Source: Chloroflexota bacterium (GTDB lineage Bacteria > Chloroflexota > Anaerolineae > Anaerolineales > UBA4823). Taken from it: 52,309 bases of DNA. The translations under genes and the position numbers were made by a program. Shown in pieces: positions 17,401 to 26,436 of the stretch (position 1 is its first letter; every line of letters begins with the position of its first letter). The stretch lies in NCBI GenBank assembly GCA_012516075.1, contig JAAYXE010000142.1, forward strand, positions 1-52,309, written 5' to 3'. Under the pieces are notes generated by a model, which was not told where the DNA came from, searched no databases, and saw only the letters and a list, made by a program, of their open reading frames with translations.

Positions 17401-17696
17401 CGTTCACGTAAATAGCTGCGCACTGCCAGACAGGCCGCTATTTCATGTTTGCAAACCGTTCCATTGGAAGAGTACTCGCATGTGCATCCTAAGAGCAGGT
17501 AACCCTCGGAGACCCTGATCTCAACCTGGTACATTCTTGAGCCCTGCACCAGGCAGTAGGCGGAATCTTCGTGGACATATTCCACTTTGGCCCTGCCCCA
17601 GTCGAAATATGCTTTTCCACGGTCATAAACAAGCTGACCGGCGGCACTTTTCAGCCGGTCAGGGTTTAAAGTGTCTAACGTTAAACTCGCAGTCAT
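14409..17696 (-). CDS. SNF2-family helicase/ATPase with N-terminal SWIM zinc finger
   Basis: 1095 aa. Swi2/Snf2 proteins are dsDNA translocases that remodel protein-DNA complexes; the bacterial HepA/RapA-like members act on RNA polymerase or DNA repair. Seen: SWIM zinc finger near residues 70-90 (LGCTCEYSSNG, then CKHEIAACLA), a long middle region typical of bacterial SWIM-SNF2 proteins, and motif I LADDMGLGKTIQVLALLQS. Further motifs are VVPRSLLANWQREV, the DEAH-box variant DESQAIKNP, LTGTPMENS, and the C-terminal helicase motifs VFSQFVQML, SLRAGGTGLNLTAADYVI and QATDRAHRIGQ. All core motifs are present, so it should be active. First gene after the terminator at 17.8 kb. Confidence 0.95.
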   Translation of the reverse strand: MTASLTLDTLNPDRLKSAAGQLVYDRGKAYFDWGRAKVEYVHEDSAYCLVQGSRMYQVEIRVSEGYLLLGCTCEYSSNGTVCKHEIAACLAVRSYLRERTPPSWKDLLSQVITAPTAARKSSARPYLLFFKLQPTTSYSGTTFWKLLPYTLPVLSLPREQRGPEIIRDPQSLTSLIVNNPLGEAAKSPYNSLDPAACQNCGPETVILANLLIERSRSYSYSAFSYTVSPVPLDHYLSLLANTHGLIFLGDTGNPLKTPLTVLQAPAEFQIRIQKDDQNITLLPQLKVGSATYPVSAQSKTPLELISINPPWLLIDNQLVRLNTESVSPLMAWQKQRELVIPRGEEADFLSRFYLSLVQQQPVVGDDITWETISAEPVPRLYLSDSRGSLRSQLRFGYGDYEVPYESSPSAEKIINKPDSWGLVRIQRNLEAEENAFRKLSTSAYRLKRGPKTAPPGVFVLRANAHPIDFLLHSIPRLVQDGFEIYGEEKLKTIQVNRNRPVLSVKVSSGIDWFDVQTIVNFGDIEVSFKELRRAIRKRERYIKLADGSIGEIPADWVERYRHLFSLGEETENGLRLSNHHVTLLDQLLEETEQAQVDEEFEKRRLALRSFSGIRPVPLPQRLRGELRPYQKAGYDWLHFLREYGFGGCLADDMGLGKTIQVLALLQSIKEGMGCSQDNGSSQHRPASLVVVPRSLLANWQREVRRFTPELSILEYFDKDRPKDPAAFDSYDLIITTYGIMLRDIQDLVRYTFDYVILDESQAIKNPSAQTARAARALRGRHRLALTGTPMENSSVELWSQFAFLNPGLLGSLDYFQSEFSTPIEKKGDKKTAEYLRKLVYPFILRRTKKQVAPELPPRTERLLYSDMEPNQRKLYNRTRDYYRGVVMGLLEKEGLQNSRMKILEGLLRLRQISNHPRLVDPNFRGEAGKFELLVETLETLRLEGHKILVFSQFVQMLRLLRERLDQQEIPYAYLDGHTRNRQEVVDSFQNDPALPFFLISLRAGGTGLNLTAADYVIHIDPWWNPAVEMQATDRAHRIGQDKPVFVYKLITRDSVEEKILQLQEQKRNLVEQFITAEGGFFKSITVDDVKILFGA

Positions 17697-17815
17697 TCGT
17701 TAAATTTCTAGTGATTCACGGCATTCTAGATCGCTTTGAGTGAAAAACGGCCTGACAGATGAAATTCCCCGGTCCATTAGTAGCCAATTGGCTGGCTAGC
17801 AACCTGTAAAAAGAT

Positions 17816-17862
17816 TAAAGGGTAACCGGCGGTTATTATTTTAAACCCGCCAGTTACCCTAA
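17816..17862 (-). terminator. Intrinsic terminator after the TrpB-like PLP enzyme gene
   Basis: GGGTAAC and GGCGG on one side pair with CCGCC and GTTACCC on the other, around a 13-base AT-rich loop. Reading the minus strand, the hairpin is followed by the U-rich CTTTAATCTTTTT. It separates the PLP enzyme gene (ends 17913) from the helicase gene (starts 17696). Confidence 0.8.
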
Positions 17863-17912
17863 TTATCCCATCTTTTGTGGCAGGAAGCAAAAACCGGTCT
17901 GCAGAAGGAATG

Positions 17913-19379
17913 CTATTTCAACACTCCGGCATCGCGGTTGAATTCTTCGATCAGGGCGTCAATCTCGGCCGCCTGTTTCTGAATACCGGTCCAGTAATCA
18001 CGATCGTACCACTGGGCCATTATTTCTTCGTAGGTCCGCCCCTGCTGTTCCACCCATGTATAGTACTTTAGATTATGGATGCGGCGGCGTGCAGGGTAGG
18101 TCAGCTCCAGCATATTATCTGTAGACTGTCCCATCAGATAGTGTGCGAAATCAACGGCGGCGTCTACCTCCCGGTATTCTCCAAATTCGGCCTGCATTTC
18201 CTGCAGCCGGCTGCTGTACAGATCCATGGAATCGGTCAGTATCGTGATTACGATATCATTTTCGCCCAGCTCATAATATTTGGCGAATTTGATCGCAGAG
18301 AGCATGTTGGAGATACCGGAAAAGCCGAGCAGATCGAGACGGCATACGACTTCTTCAGGGATGCCCTGTTGAACCAGGTAAGCGCGACCGGCGGGCTCAT
18401 TGAAGAGGCGCGCCAGTCTGACCACCGCGTTATCGTCGATGGCTACCACCATATCGGTGTTTTTGACATTGTGAACCCAGGGTACATGTTTGTCGCCGAT
18501 CCCCTCAATGCGGTGTGCGCCGAAGCCGTTCTCCAGAAGGGTGGGGCACTGAAGCGCTTCGCTGGCAACGATCTTACTTGCCGGGAACAACTGCTTCATG
18601 TAATCGCCGCTAGCGATCGTCCCTGCCGAACCAGTGGCTGACACCATACCGCAGTAGTTATCGCGCGGCCCCATAATTTCAGTGAGAACCTCTTCCATGG
18701 CGTGCCCGGTGACTTCATAGTGCCACAGGTAGTTCCCGAACTCCTCGAACTGGTTGAAGATCATCAGATCCTGGCCAGACCGGCGCAGTTCCCAGCATTT
18801 ATCAAAGATTTCTTTGACGTTGGACTCGCTTCCCGGTGTGGCGATGATCTCTCCGGCGATCTTTTCCAGCCATTCAAAACGCTCGCGGCTCATGCCTTCA
18901 GGCAAAATTGCAATCGATTCACATCCCAGCAGGGCGGAGTCGTAGGCGCCGCCGCGACAGTAGTTTCCTGTGGAAGGCCATACCGCTTTTTGGGTTGTCG
19001 GGTCAAACTGCCCGGTCACCAGGCGAGGAACCAGACAGCCAAATGCCGCCCCCACCTTGTGGGCACCGGTGGGGAACCATTTGCCAACCAGTACGACGAT
19101 ACGGGCAGGAACACCCGTAAGGCTGGAAGGAAGCTCCATGTAATTGACTCTGCCGAAACCGCCACCCTGTGGTACCGGCTCGTTTTTCCAGGAGATCCTG
19201 AACAGGTTGCGTGGATTGAGGTCCCAGAGACCAATGCTGCGCAGTTCTTCTTTGATTTCACCGGGGATCAGCTGTGGGTTTTTCATCTGCGCGAAGGTGG
19301 GAATGATGATGCCGCGCTCGCGAACCCTCTGGATGGCGCGCTGACGGCGTTCAGGATCGACTGTGAGATCGATTTTCAT
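17913..19379 (-). CDS. PLP-dependent fold-type-II enzyme with TrpB-like lysine motif
   Basis: 488 aa. Fold-type-II PLP enzymes carry out beta-elimination or replacement on Ser, Cys, Trp or diamino acids. The Schiff-base lysine sits in WFPTGAHKVGAAFG (Lys108), resembling tryptophan synthase beta 'TGAHK' rather than cysteine synthase 'SVKDR'. Other PLP-binding features are WPSTGNYCRGGAYDSALLG and the phosphate-cup-like SATGSAGTIASGD. The protein is longer than YgeX (about 400 aa) and has extra N- and C-terminal helices. It lacks the indole-synthase context, and no trpA is nearby. Substrate unknown; a lyase on a small amino acid is plausible. The start has AGGAAC upstream. Downstream of thrC and a GT2 gene, with its own terminator. 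Confidence 0.75.
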   Translation of the reverse strand: MKIDLTVDPERRQRAIQRVRERGIIIPTFAQMKNPQLIPGEIKEELRSIGLWDLNPRNLFRISWKNEPVPQGGGFGRVNYMELPSSLTGVPARIVVLVGKWFPTGAHKVGAAFGCLVPRLVTGQFDPTTQKAVWPSTGNYCRGGAYDSALLGCESIAILPEGMSRERFEWLEKIAGEIIATPGSESNVKEIFDKCWELRRSGQDLMIFNQFEEFGNYLWHYEVTGHAMEEVLTEIMGPRDNYCGMVSATGSAGTIASGDYMKQLFPASKIVASEALQCPTLLENGFGAHRIEGIGDKHVPWVHNVKNTDMVVAIDDNAVVRLARLFNEPAGRAYLVQQGIPEEVVCRLDLLGFSGISNMLSAIKFAKYYELGENDIVITILTDSMDLYSSRLQEMQAEFGEYREVDAAVDFAHYLMGQSTDNMLELTYPARRRIHNLKYYTWVEQQGRTYEEIMAQWYDRDYWTGIQKQAAEIDALIEEFNRDAGVLK

Positions 19380-19475
19380 TTTGTTCCTGGCTCCTGCTTT
19401 TAATCGTGCGTGGATGGGTTGATTTAGATCATCAGGCCGTTGAGATGGCGTCCTTCTCGCGGCTGTATGTAGAAA

Positions 19476-20462
19476 CTAACGAACCCTGCGAGTAGTTTGA
19501 AGCTCCTTCTGTATTTCAGGGTCGTCGACCTGCTTTTCGGGGGCTTCCCGTACGATGTACAGGGGCCGGCCTTTCGCTTCATCGTACAGGCGCCCGATAT
19601 ATTCACCGAGAATGCCCAGAGAGATCAGCTGGACGCCGCCTAAAAAGAGCACGGCGATCAATGTGGTTGCCTGTCCGGAGAACGCCTGCAGACCGGTGAG
19701 GCGGGCTATGATCACCACCGGTATGGCGATGATGGCCAGCCCTGCGGATGCAAAGCCCAGATAGGTAGCCAGCTGCAGGGGAAAGTAGGAGAAGCTGGTT
19801 ACTGCATCACTGGCGAACTTGAGCATCTTCTTCAATGGGTATTTGGTTTCACCAGCGAAGCGCGCCGCCCGGCGGTAGGGAACACCGATCTGGCGAAAAC
19901 CGACCCAGACGGACATGCCGCGCAGGAAGCGATGCCGTTCGCGCATCTGGTTGAGCACGTTGACGACTTTGCGATCCAGGAGGCGGAAATCGCCGGCGTC
20001 AAGCGGAATATTGACGTCGGTGATGCGGTAGATGATGCGGTAGAAGAGAGATGCGGTGAACAGCTTGAACCAGCTTTCGCCCTCACGCTCGGTTCGTATG
20101 GCGTAGACCACTTCGTAGCCTTCGCGCCACTTTGCCATCAGGTCGAGAATAACCTCCGGCGGATCCTGCAGGTCGGCATCGATGATCACGACCGCATCAC
20201 CGCGACTGTAGTCCAGCCCGGCTGTGACCGCGATCTGGTGACCAAAATTGCGGGCGAAGATCACTGGTTTGACACGTGGGTCCTGGCCAGCCAATTCACG
20301 GATGATATCCGTAGAGCCATCTGTGGAACCGTCGTCCACCAGGATCAGCTCCCAGGTTTCGCCGGTCGGGTCCATGACCTCATGGATCCGGCGATGGAGC
20401 TCACGAAGATTTCCCTTTTCGTTGAAAATTGGGGCGATTATCGACAGTGTTGGGTCTGGCAT
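19476..20462 (-). CDS. GT2 glycosyltransferase with two C-terminal membrane helices (GtrB/ArnC-like)
   Basis: 328 aa. GT-A glycosyltransferase that moves a sugar from a nucleotide donor to polyprenyl phosphate at the inner membrane face. Seen: [14 protein letters not shown], the acidic pairs in [15 protein letters not shown] and [14 protein letters not shown] (DAD metal motif), [20 protein letters not shown], and two C-terminal helices ([21 protein letters not shown], split here by a short turn, then [20 protein letters not shown]) before the [17 protein letters not shown] ending typical of the family. AAGGAA precedes the start, only four bases after the thrC stop. It may feed the GT39-like enzyme at 45.8 kb. 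Confidence 0.9.
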   Translation of the reverse strand: MPDPTLSIIAPIFNEKGNLRELHRRIHEVMDPTGETWELILVDDGSTDGSTDIIRELAGQDPRVKPVIFARNFGHQIAVTAGLDYSRGDAVVIIDADLQDPPEVILDLMAKWREGYEVVYAIRTEREGESWFKLFTASLFYRIIYRITDVNIPLDAGDFRLLDRKVVNVLNQMRERHRFLRGMSVWVGFRQIGVPYRRAARFAGETKYPLKKMLKFASDAVTSFSYFPLQLATYLGFASAGLAIIAIPVVIIARLTGLQAFSGQATTLIAVLFLGGVQLISLGILGEYIGRLYDEAKGRPLYIVREAPEKQVDDPEIQKELQTTRRVR

Positions 20463-20466
20463 TTCC

Positions 20467-21720
20467 TTATTTTATCACCTGCCTTACGGCATCGATTGTA
20501 GGCTCAATTACGGGGGCGGGGGGCACCGCTTTCATGGCGGCAGAAATGTCTTTCAGCCCACTCCCGGTATTGATCACCACCACCTGATCTTCGGGGGTTA
20601 CCAGTCCTTCATTGATCGCCTTTACCAGCCCGGCATAAGCGGCTGCGCCGGCCGGTTCGGCGAAAATAGCGGCTTTGCCAAGCTCAGATATCGCGGACAG
20701 GATGTCATCATCGCTGACGACGATATAAGCGCCTCCGGTTTGCGCGGCGGCGCGAATGGCCCTGACCCCATCGCGAGGAAGATCAACAGAGATGCTGTCG
20801 GCCAGCGTATGGGCAGTAACGGGGGTGATTTCCTCTGTTTTGGTAAAGAAGGCACGGGCAATGGCAGCCGACCCTTCCGCCTGGACGCCATAAATCTGGG
20901 GCATGTGCTCCAGCCATCCGAGCGTCTGTAGATCTTTAAAACCTTTATGAAGACCGGAGATGATATTGCCGTCACCCACAGACACAAAGACCTTCAAAGG
21001 ACGGGCGATATTGTGATTGATGAACCCCCGTTCAACAGCCTCCCAGATCTCAAAGGCGGCCGTCTTTTTCCCTTCGATGGTGAAGGGATTAAAGCCGGTA
21101 TTGCGGCAGTACCAGCCGAAGACCTCTGCAGCCTGGACGGAGAGATCAAAAGCAGCATCATAATTGCCATCGACCAGAATTACCTGTGCCCCGTACACCA
21201 GGAGCTGTGCGACCTTTGCCGGAGGAGCAGAACGCGGCGCGAAAATGATGGCTTTCTGTCCGACTGCGGCTGCCATACCAGCCAGTGCTGCACCTGCATT
21301 GCCTGTAGATGCCGTTACAACCACCTGAGCGTCGATTTCACGTGCCCGGGCGACGACCAGCGAACTGGCCCGGTCTTTGAATGAAGCGGTTGGATTGCGG
21401 CTTTCGTCCTTAACCCACAAACCCTGCAGCCCTGTTTTCTCTTTCAAATAAGAAGGTGAGTAAAGAGGTGTCCAACCGGCTGCTCGCAAAGGGGTGGCGT
21501 TACCACCGGGGTCCTCTACAGGAAGCAGGGGGAGATAACGCCAGAGCGAATATTCTGTTCCTGCGAGAATATCTTCCGGCTGGTAATTCGTACGGATGGA
21601 CACATAATCGTAAAGGATATCCAGATTGCCGCCATCCTGTGGGCAGGTGTACTGGACTTCTCCGGGGGCGTATGCGCGGTCGCACAATGTGCAGCGATAA
21701 CCAAGGACATTCGGATTCAT
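20467..21720 (-). CDS. thrC: Threonine synthase
   Basis: 417 aa. PLP-dependent conversion of O-phosphohomoserine to threonine. An N-terminal zinc-ribbon-like segment (CTLC at 10-13, CPQD at 26-29) is followed by the substrate/PLP region: [32 protein letters not shown] with Lys115 as the Schiff-base lysine, [17 protein letters not shown] and [20 protein letters not shown]. This N-terminal ribbon is common in bacterial and archaeal ThrC. Related fold-type-II enzymes (threonine dehydratase, diaminopropionate lyase) lack it, which favours ThrC. It is 65 bases downstream of the exonuclease/phosphatase-family gene and four bases upstream of a glycosyltransferase gene. Confidence 0.9.
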   Translation of the reverse strand: MNPNVLGYRCTLCDRAYAPGEVQYTCPQDGGNLDILYDYVSIRTNYQPEDILAGTEYSLWRYLPLLPVEDPGGNATPLRAAGWTPLYSPSYLKEKTGLQGLWVKDESRNPTASFKDRASSLVVARAREIDAQVVVTASTGNAGAALAGMAAAVGQKAIIFAPRSAPPAKVAQLLVYGAQVILVDGNYDAAFDLSVQAAEVFGWYCRNTGFNPFTIEGKKTAAFEIWEAVERGFINHNIARPLKVFVSVGDGNIISGLHKGFKDLQTLGWLEHMPQIYGVQAEGSAAIARAFFTKTEEITPVTAHTLADSISVDLPRDGVRAIRAAAQTGGAYIVVSDDDILSAISELGKAAIFAEPAGAAAYAGLVKAINEGLVTPEDQVVVINTGSGLKDISAAMKAVPPAPVIEPTIDAVRQVIK

Positions 21721-21785
21721 GGCCTTATTTTATCTTCACTGGCTGTATCAGGGGACTTATGATGAAACCATAAGCCACTCAGAAT

Positions 21786-22580
21786 TTACGTATTGAAAGC
21801 GAGCTCAGCTTCAATACCAAAATGATCGGAGGCGAAAATTTTCCTGCTGCCAGGGGCCGGCTGGTCAAACAGCAGCCGGCTGTCTAAGACATTCAACTTC
21901 TCATTCACAAATATATAGTCCAGAGTGGTCCGAAAATAGCTGCGAAGCCCTCTCAACTGGATGTCGCGGCGAAAATTCCACAACGTGCGCAGCATTTTGC
22001 GCTTTGAACGCGGCAGGGGGGTGGGGGCGGTATAACGGGGCTCGCGACCATGCCGAGCTTCGTAGGCAGAAGTAAAGCGCGCTTTCATGAAACGAACCGG
22101 TTCCGATTCTGGTGTGCTGTTAAAATCGCCGCATACGACTAATGGAAGATCACCGGCTGTAGACAGCAGCCACTGAACCAGGCGTTTTACCTGCTCCAGA
22201 CGGGCGGGAGAAGGTCCCGGCTGCCAGTAGAAATGTCCATTTGCCAGCACGAGCTTCTGGCCATTCAATTCTACCTGTACACTCTGCGCCACCCGGTTCT
22301 GGGTTAATAAATCCAGCGCGGCAGTCTTCTGAAAAGGAATCCGGCTGAGGATAGCAATGCCTTCTTTTTCAGCCTCTTTTCCTGTTTTGCGGGTGAGATG
22401 GATATATTCCATCCCCAATTCTCCGGCCAGCCAGATGGCGGTGTTCTGCTGAAGATTCACCTCCTGCAGCGCGATCAACTGCGGGTCGCTCTGAACCAGG
22501 TCGCGGACGAGTAAACCTCTCCGCTCTTCCCAGAGGGAAAGGTCGGAGAGGATATTGATGGTTACTACCCTGAAAGGCAT
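21786..22580 (-). CDS. Endonuclease/exonuclease/phosphatase-family protein
   Basis: 264 aa, no signal peptide. Metal-dependent phosphoesterase fold (DNase I/ExoIII/sphingomyelinase superfamily). Visible motifs: VTINILSDLSLW at the N-terminus, IALQEVNLQQN (metal-binding Glu), VVCGDFNSTPES (Asp/Asn), a LDYIFVNEKLNVLDS motif, and ASDHFGIEAELAF at the end (Asp-His catalytic pair). All catalytic positions look intact. Members hydrolyse nucleic acids, phosphoinositides or phospholipids, and sequence alone does not tell which. It sits between the nucleoside ABC importer and thrC. Confidence 0.88.
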   Translation of the reverse strand: MPFRVVTINILSDLSLWEERRGLLVRDLVQSDPQLIALQEVNLQQNTAIWLAGELGMEYIHLTRKTGKEAEKEGIAILSRIPFQKTAALDLLTQNRVAQSVQVELNGQKLVLANGHFYWQPGPSPARLEQVKRLVQWLLSTAGDLPLVVCGDFNSTPESEPVRFMKARFTSAYEARHGREPRYTAPTPLPRSKRKMLRTLWNFRRDIQLRGLRSYFRTTLDYIFVNEKLNVLDSRLLFDQPAPGSRKIFASDHFGIEAELAFNT

Positions 22581-22646
22581 TCTATTCTGGCCAGAAACAA
22601 CGGTATGGAGCGCGCCTGGGAGTAAACAGACGCGCTCCTCAATATC

Positions 22647-23615
22647 CTACAGTCCCCTTTCGCCGCGAATGTAGGGGGTGCCCAGGGCTGCGGGAGCACC
22701 CAGGCGTTTACGCAGTGCCTCGCGCGATCCGATGACGAGGACGAGGATTGTAAATGCGTATGGCACCATCTCCAGGAAGAAACCCAGGTAAGGGTTATAG
22801 AAAAAGGGGTTGGAAAAACCCAGGATAACCGTCGGGCCCTGGATATCGAGGATCAGACGGCGAAGGGCACCAAAGATATAAGAACCGAACGCAGCGCGCA
22901 GTGGATCCCACTGGGCGAAGATCACCAGGCCAATGGCGATCCAACCCTGGCCGGCAGTGGTCAATTCACTGAACCAGCCGGGTGAAATGGCAAGGCTGAT
23001 TGTCGCTCCGGCCAGGCCTGCCAGCAAACCGCCCACAAAAACATAAAAATAACGCAGAAAGAATACGTTAATTCCGAGGGCATCTGCGGCAGCCGGATAT
23101 TCACCCACCGCACGCAGGTGCATACCCGGGCGCGTGTGGTTGATATAGTACCAGGCAAGGGGAACCATCAAGTAGCCGACGTAGACCAGGACGCTCTGCT
23201 CGGTGAAGAAAATCGGGCCGATCAGTGGAATGTGTGAAAGAAGCGGGATAGAGAATTTTGGCAGCAGCGAGATCGTGCCAGCTTTGCTCAGTCCTTCACC
23301 CAGGACCAGACTGATCCCGGTGCCGAGGAACGTCAGCGCCAGACCGCTCACCACCTGGTCGGCCTGAAGCGTAACGGTGATGAAGGCATGGATCTGGCTG
23401 ATCAGCCCGGCAGCCAGCATGGCAACCAGCAAACCCAGCCAGGGGTTTCCGGTTGCCACCGTAGTGCTAAAAGCGCTCATGGCGCCAATCAACATCATGC
23501 CTTCCACGCCAAGGTTGAGGATGCCGGCGCGTTCTGCAAATATTTCACCGATCGTGGCAAACAGCAGCACCGTGCCGGTGGCAACTCCAGCCTGGAGAAC
23601 AATCGTGAGATCCAT
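22647..23615 (-). CDS. ABC transporter permease, nucleoside type (NupQ/YufQ-like)
   Basis: 322 aa, about 8-10 membrane helices; branched-chain-amino-acid-type (BPD_transp_2) permease family. Characteristic segments: ATIGEIFAERAGILNLGVEG near the N-terminus, then GMMLIGAMSAF, TLQADQVVSGLALTFLGTGI and a cytoplasmic loop RPGMHLRAVGEYPAAADALG that contacts the ATPase. With the next three upstream genes it forms a BMP-type importer for nucleosides or purines. The ATG has GAGGAGG upstream and lies three bases past the stop of the partner permease gene. Confidence 0.93.
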   Translation of the reverse strand: MDLTIVLQAGVATGTVLLFATIGEIFAERAGILNLGVEGMMLIGAMSAFSTTVATGNPWLGLLVAMLAAGLISQIHAFITVTLQADQVVSGLALTFLGTGISLVLGEGLSKAGTISLLPKFSIPLLSHIPLIGPIFFTEQSVLVYVGYLMVPLAWYYINHTRPGMHLRAVGEYPAAADALGINVFFLRYFYVFVGGLLAGLAGATISLAISPGWFSELTTAGQGWIAIGLVIFAQWDPLRAAFGSYIFGALRRLILDIQGPTVILGFSNPFFYNPYLGFFLEMVPYAFTILVLVIGSREALRKRLGAPAALGTPYIRGERGL

Positions 23616-23618
23616 CGA

Positions 23619-24755
23619 TCAGGCCTCCTCTCCCCTGCGAACGATCCGTATTTGATAGCGCAGCAGGAAGTCGCTGGCAATCAGACAGACCAGGATAATC
23701 CCCTGGATCATTTTGGGAATGCCGGATGGCTGGATCTGACGTCCGGCCAGAATGAGTGCGCCAAACAGGATCGAAACGATGATGACCGCAAATGGGTTGA
23801 GCTTGGCCAGCCAGGCGATAATAATTCCAGTAAAGCCGTAACCGGGGGAAATTGAACCCTGCAGCCGGTGAACAACACCGGTGATTTCGGACATGCCTGC
23901 CAGCCCGGCCAGCGCTCCGGAAATCATCATTACCAGCACGGTGTTACGGGTGATGTTGAGCCCGGCGTACTCTGCTGCCCGGGGATTGTCACCGATGAGC
24001 CGGATTTCGTAGCCCATCCGGCTGCGGTATAGGATCAGGTACACAATCACTGCGGCTACCAGACCAAACACCAGACCCAGGTGGGTAGTCAATCCGCGGA
24101 ATGCCGGCACCTGTTCCGCAAAATCGGAAAGGCGTGGCAGCCAGGCACTGCGCGGGAACATGGGGCTCATCTGAAAACCGCTTTCGCTCCACTTGGCATA
24201 GATGAAGTAGTCGACCAGGCGGATGGCGATATAGTTCATCATCAGGGTGGTGATGATCTCGTTGACGTTCAATTTGGCCTTTAACAGGCCGGGCACAAAT
24301 CCCCAGATAGCGCCGGCGGCCATACCAACCAGCATCATTACCGGGATGAAGATCCAGGGAGATGTGTCAGGCGGGAGAATTGGGGTAAGGATCACCGCGC
24401 TGGCACCGAACGCGCCCAAAAAGAACTGACCTTCGGCACCGATATTCCACAATCCCATGCGAAAGGCAACCGAACATGCCAGACCAATCAGGATGAGAGG
24501 AATGGCCTTCACCATCGTGTCTGAGAAGACACCAGCGTCGCCGAAGGAGGCACGGGCGATGTGCGCATAGGTGGCGACCGGGTTGCCACCGGCAAGCGAT
24601 AGGATCACCCCGCCAATCAGCAGAGAAACCACAATTGCACCAAGCGACACCGCGAGTGGATACCAGCGGGGCGGCTGGGTGATACGGGGTTCAATGCGAA
24701 TACGATAAGGAAAGCCGCGTACACGAGTTGGTGGAGAAGAAGCGATTTCTGTCAT
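23619..24755 (-). CDS. ABC transporter permease, nucleoside type (NupP/YufP-like)
   Basis: 378 aa. Same permease family as its downstream partner but with the longer cytoplasmic N-terminus (PYRIRIEPRITQPPRWYPLA) typical of the YufP/NupP subunit. Seen: GLACSVAFRMGLWNIGAEGQ, FFLGAFGASAVIL, NVNEIITTLMMNYIAI and the ATPase-contact loop IRLIGDNPRAAEYAGLNI. About ten helices. The start overlaps the ATPase gene stop as ATGA, so the two are translationally coupled. It forms half of the heterodimeric membrane pore. Confidence 0.93.
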   Translation of the reverse strand: MTEIASSPPTRVRGFPYRIRIEPRITQPPRWYPLAVSLGAIVVSLLIGGVILSLAGGNPVATYAHIARASFGDAGVFSDTMVKAIPLILIGLACSVAFRMGLWNIGAEGQFFLGAFGASAVILTPILPPDTSPWIFIPVMMLVGMAAGAIWGFVPGLLKAKLNVNEIITTLMMNYIAIRLVDYFIYAKWSESGFQMSPMFPRSAWLPRLSDFAEQVPAFRGLTTHLGLVFGLVAAVIVYLILYRSRMGYEIRLIGDNPRAAEYAGLNITRNTVLVMMISGALAGLAGMSEITGVVHRLQGSISPGYGFTGIIIAWLAKLNPFAVIIVSILFGALILAGRQIQPSGIPKMIQGIILVCLIASDFLLRYQIRIVRRGEEA

Positions 24756-26338
24756 CCAGCAATTCCTTCATTAATCTGCTCGAGAGGCGTACCTGTCATC
24801 ATCAGGCCGATCTTTTCGACGAGCTCACTGCTGTCACTGCCGTTGGAAATCGTAACTTCTCCCATAATCTTTCCTTCGTAAAGGACGTATACACGATCGC
24901 TGAGAGACAGCAGTTCATCGAGCTCTTCTGAAATCAACAGGATCCCGGCGCCGGCTGAACGCTGGGCGAGCAACAGACGGTGAACGCCTTCTATTGCGCC
25001 GACGTCAAGTCCGCGAGTGGGCTGCATGGCAATAATTAACGAAGGTTCGCCAGAAATCTCGCGGGCCAGGATCAACCGCTGCAGGTTTCCTCCTGAAAGC
25101 AAGCGCGCCGGCGTATCGACGTTGGGAGCGATGATATCGTAGGCACGCTTGAGCTCCTGCGCAAACTGTGATGCTGCAGGCATATCCAACATCCAACCCC
25201 GGGAAATTGGTTCCCGGTGGTATTTCTTCATAATGGCATTATCGGTGATGCTCAGGTTCGGGGACGACCCCACGTGTGTGCGATCCTCGGGTACATGGGC
25301 CATCCCTAAATCGATGCTGCACCTGGGGGATTTATCATTAATAATTTCGCCTTTAAACCTGATGCTGCCACCGGTGCATTTCCGCAGCCCGGTCAGGACC
25401 TGGGCCAGCTCTCGCTGCCCGTTTCCGGCCACACCGGCAATGCCAACAATTTCATTACAGCGTACGTTTAAGGAGACACCGCGCAGAGCAGGGATGCCTT
25501 TATCATTTTCAGCGTGCAGATCGTCAACCTGCAGGATCAGCTCGCCTGGCGGCTGCGGCTGCTTATCGAGCTGAAAGATCACATCGCGCCCCACCATCAG
25601 GCGGGCAAGCTCTTCTCGTGTAACCTGTTCAGTTGGGATCCCAGAGGCGGTTACCTTCCCGCGGCGCAGCACGGTAACCCGATCGGAAATCTCCATGACC
25701 TCCTGCAGTTTGTGGCTGATGAAGATCACGGATTTCCCTTCAGCAACCATCGCCCGGAGGGTGGTAAATAAGCCCTCAATTTCGAGCGGCGCCAGCACTG
25801 CAGTTGGCTCATCCATGACCAGCACCTGCGCGCCGCGATAGAGCATCTTCAGAATTTCCACCCGCTGCTGCTCACCTACGGAGAGCTGCCAAACTTTGGC
25901 GCGCGGGTCTACTTTCAAACCGAAGCGCTCCCCAAGGTCTTCGATGACCTGGTCGTATTTTTTCAGGTTCAGGAGGAATCGAGGTTCATCCAGGCCAAGA
26001 AGGATGTTTTCCGTAACGGTCTGGGAGGGGACCAGCATGAAGTGCTGGTGAACCATACCGATTCCGGCACGTATGGCATCGCGTGGAGACGAGAAATGCA
26101 CCGGTCTACCGTTAACCAGGATCGCGCCGGCATCTGGCCGGTACAATCCGGCAAGAATGTTCATCAGGGTGCTTTTCCCGGCTCCGTTCTCACCCAATAA
26201 TGCGTGAATTTCACCACGCTGCAGTTCAAAATCAACATTATCATTTGCCAGTACACCGGGAAAGCGTTTGACAATCCCTTTCATCTGTACCAGCGGGGGT
26301 GATATTTGCTGGGAGGTTAGATCGTTTCCTGAGCTCAC
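24752..26338 (-). CDS. ABC transporter ATPase with two nucleotide-binding domains (NupO/YufO-like)
   Basis: 528 aa, duplicated ATPase as in sugar and nucleoside importers. Domain 1: Walker A LLGENGAGKST, the signature LSVGEQQRVEILK, Walker B VLVMDEPTAVLAP and the switch SHKLQEVMEISD. Domain 2 has the degenerate Walker A GIAGVAGNGQREL, then LLSGGNLQRLILAREIS and LIIAMQPTRGLDVGAIEG. This asymmetry is normal for the family. GTG start without a strong ribosome site. It is separated from the binding-protein gene by a strong hairpin, which should lower its expression relative to that gene. Confidence 0.95.
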   Translation of the reverse strand: MSSGNDLTSQQISPPLVQMKGIVKRFPGVLANDNVDFELQRGEIHALLGENGAGKSTLMNILAGLYRPDAGAILVNGRPVHFSSPRDAIRAGIGMVHQHFMLVPSQTVTENILLGLDEPRFLLNLKKYDQVIEDLGERFGLKVDPRAKVWQLSVGEQQRVEILKMLYRGAQVLVMDEPTAVLAPLEIEGLFTTLRAMVAEGKSVIFISHKLQEVMEISDRVTVLRRGKVTASGIPTEQVTREELARLMVGRDVIFQLDKQPQPPGELILQVDDLHAENDKGIPALRGVSLNVRCNEIVGIAGVAGNGQRELAQVLTGLRKCTGGSIRFKGEIINDKSPRCSIDLGMAHVPEDRTHVGSSPNLSITDNAIMKKYHREPISRGWMLDMPAASQFAQELKRAYDIIAPNVDTPARLLSGGNLQRLILAREISGEPSLIIAMQPTRGLDVGAIEGVHRLLLAQRSAGAGILLISEELDELLSLSDRVYVLYEGKIMGEVTISNGSDSSELVEKIGLMMTGTPLEQINEGIAG

Positions 26339-26436
26339 GGTCTCACTCTATCACTATCAACGAATCATGCGGATAAAATCGACCATTACGATTAAAGTGC
26401 CGCCAGACAGGTAAGCATTGTCTGGGAAAATGAAGC

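Noticed and set aside
17782..17793. Palindrome AGCCAATTGGCT upstream of the SNF2 gene
   Set aside because: A single short palindrome without a clear promoter next to it; could be chance.
17913..19379. YgeX (2,3-diaminopropionate ammonia-lyase)
   Set aside because: The protein is about 90 residues longer than YgeX and its lysine motif is TrpB-like, so the name is not supported.
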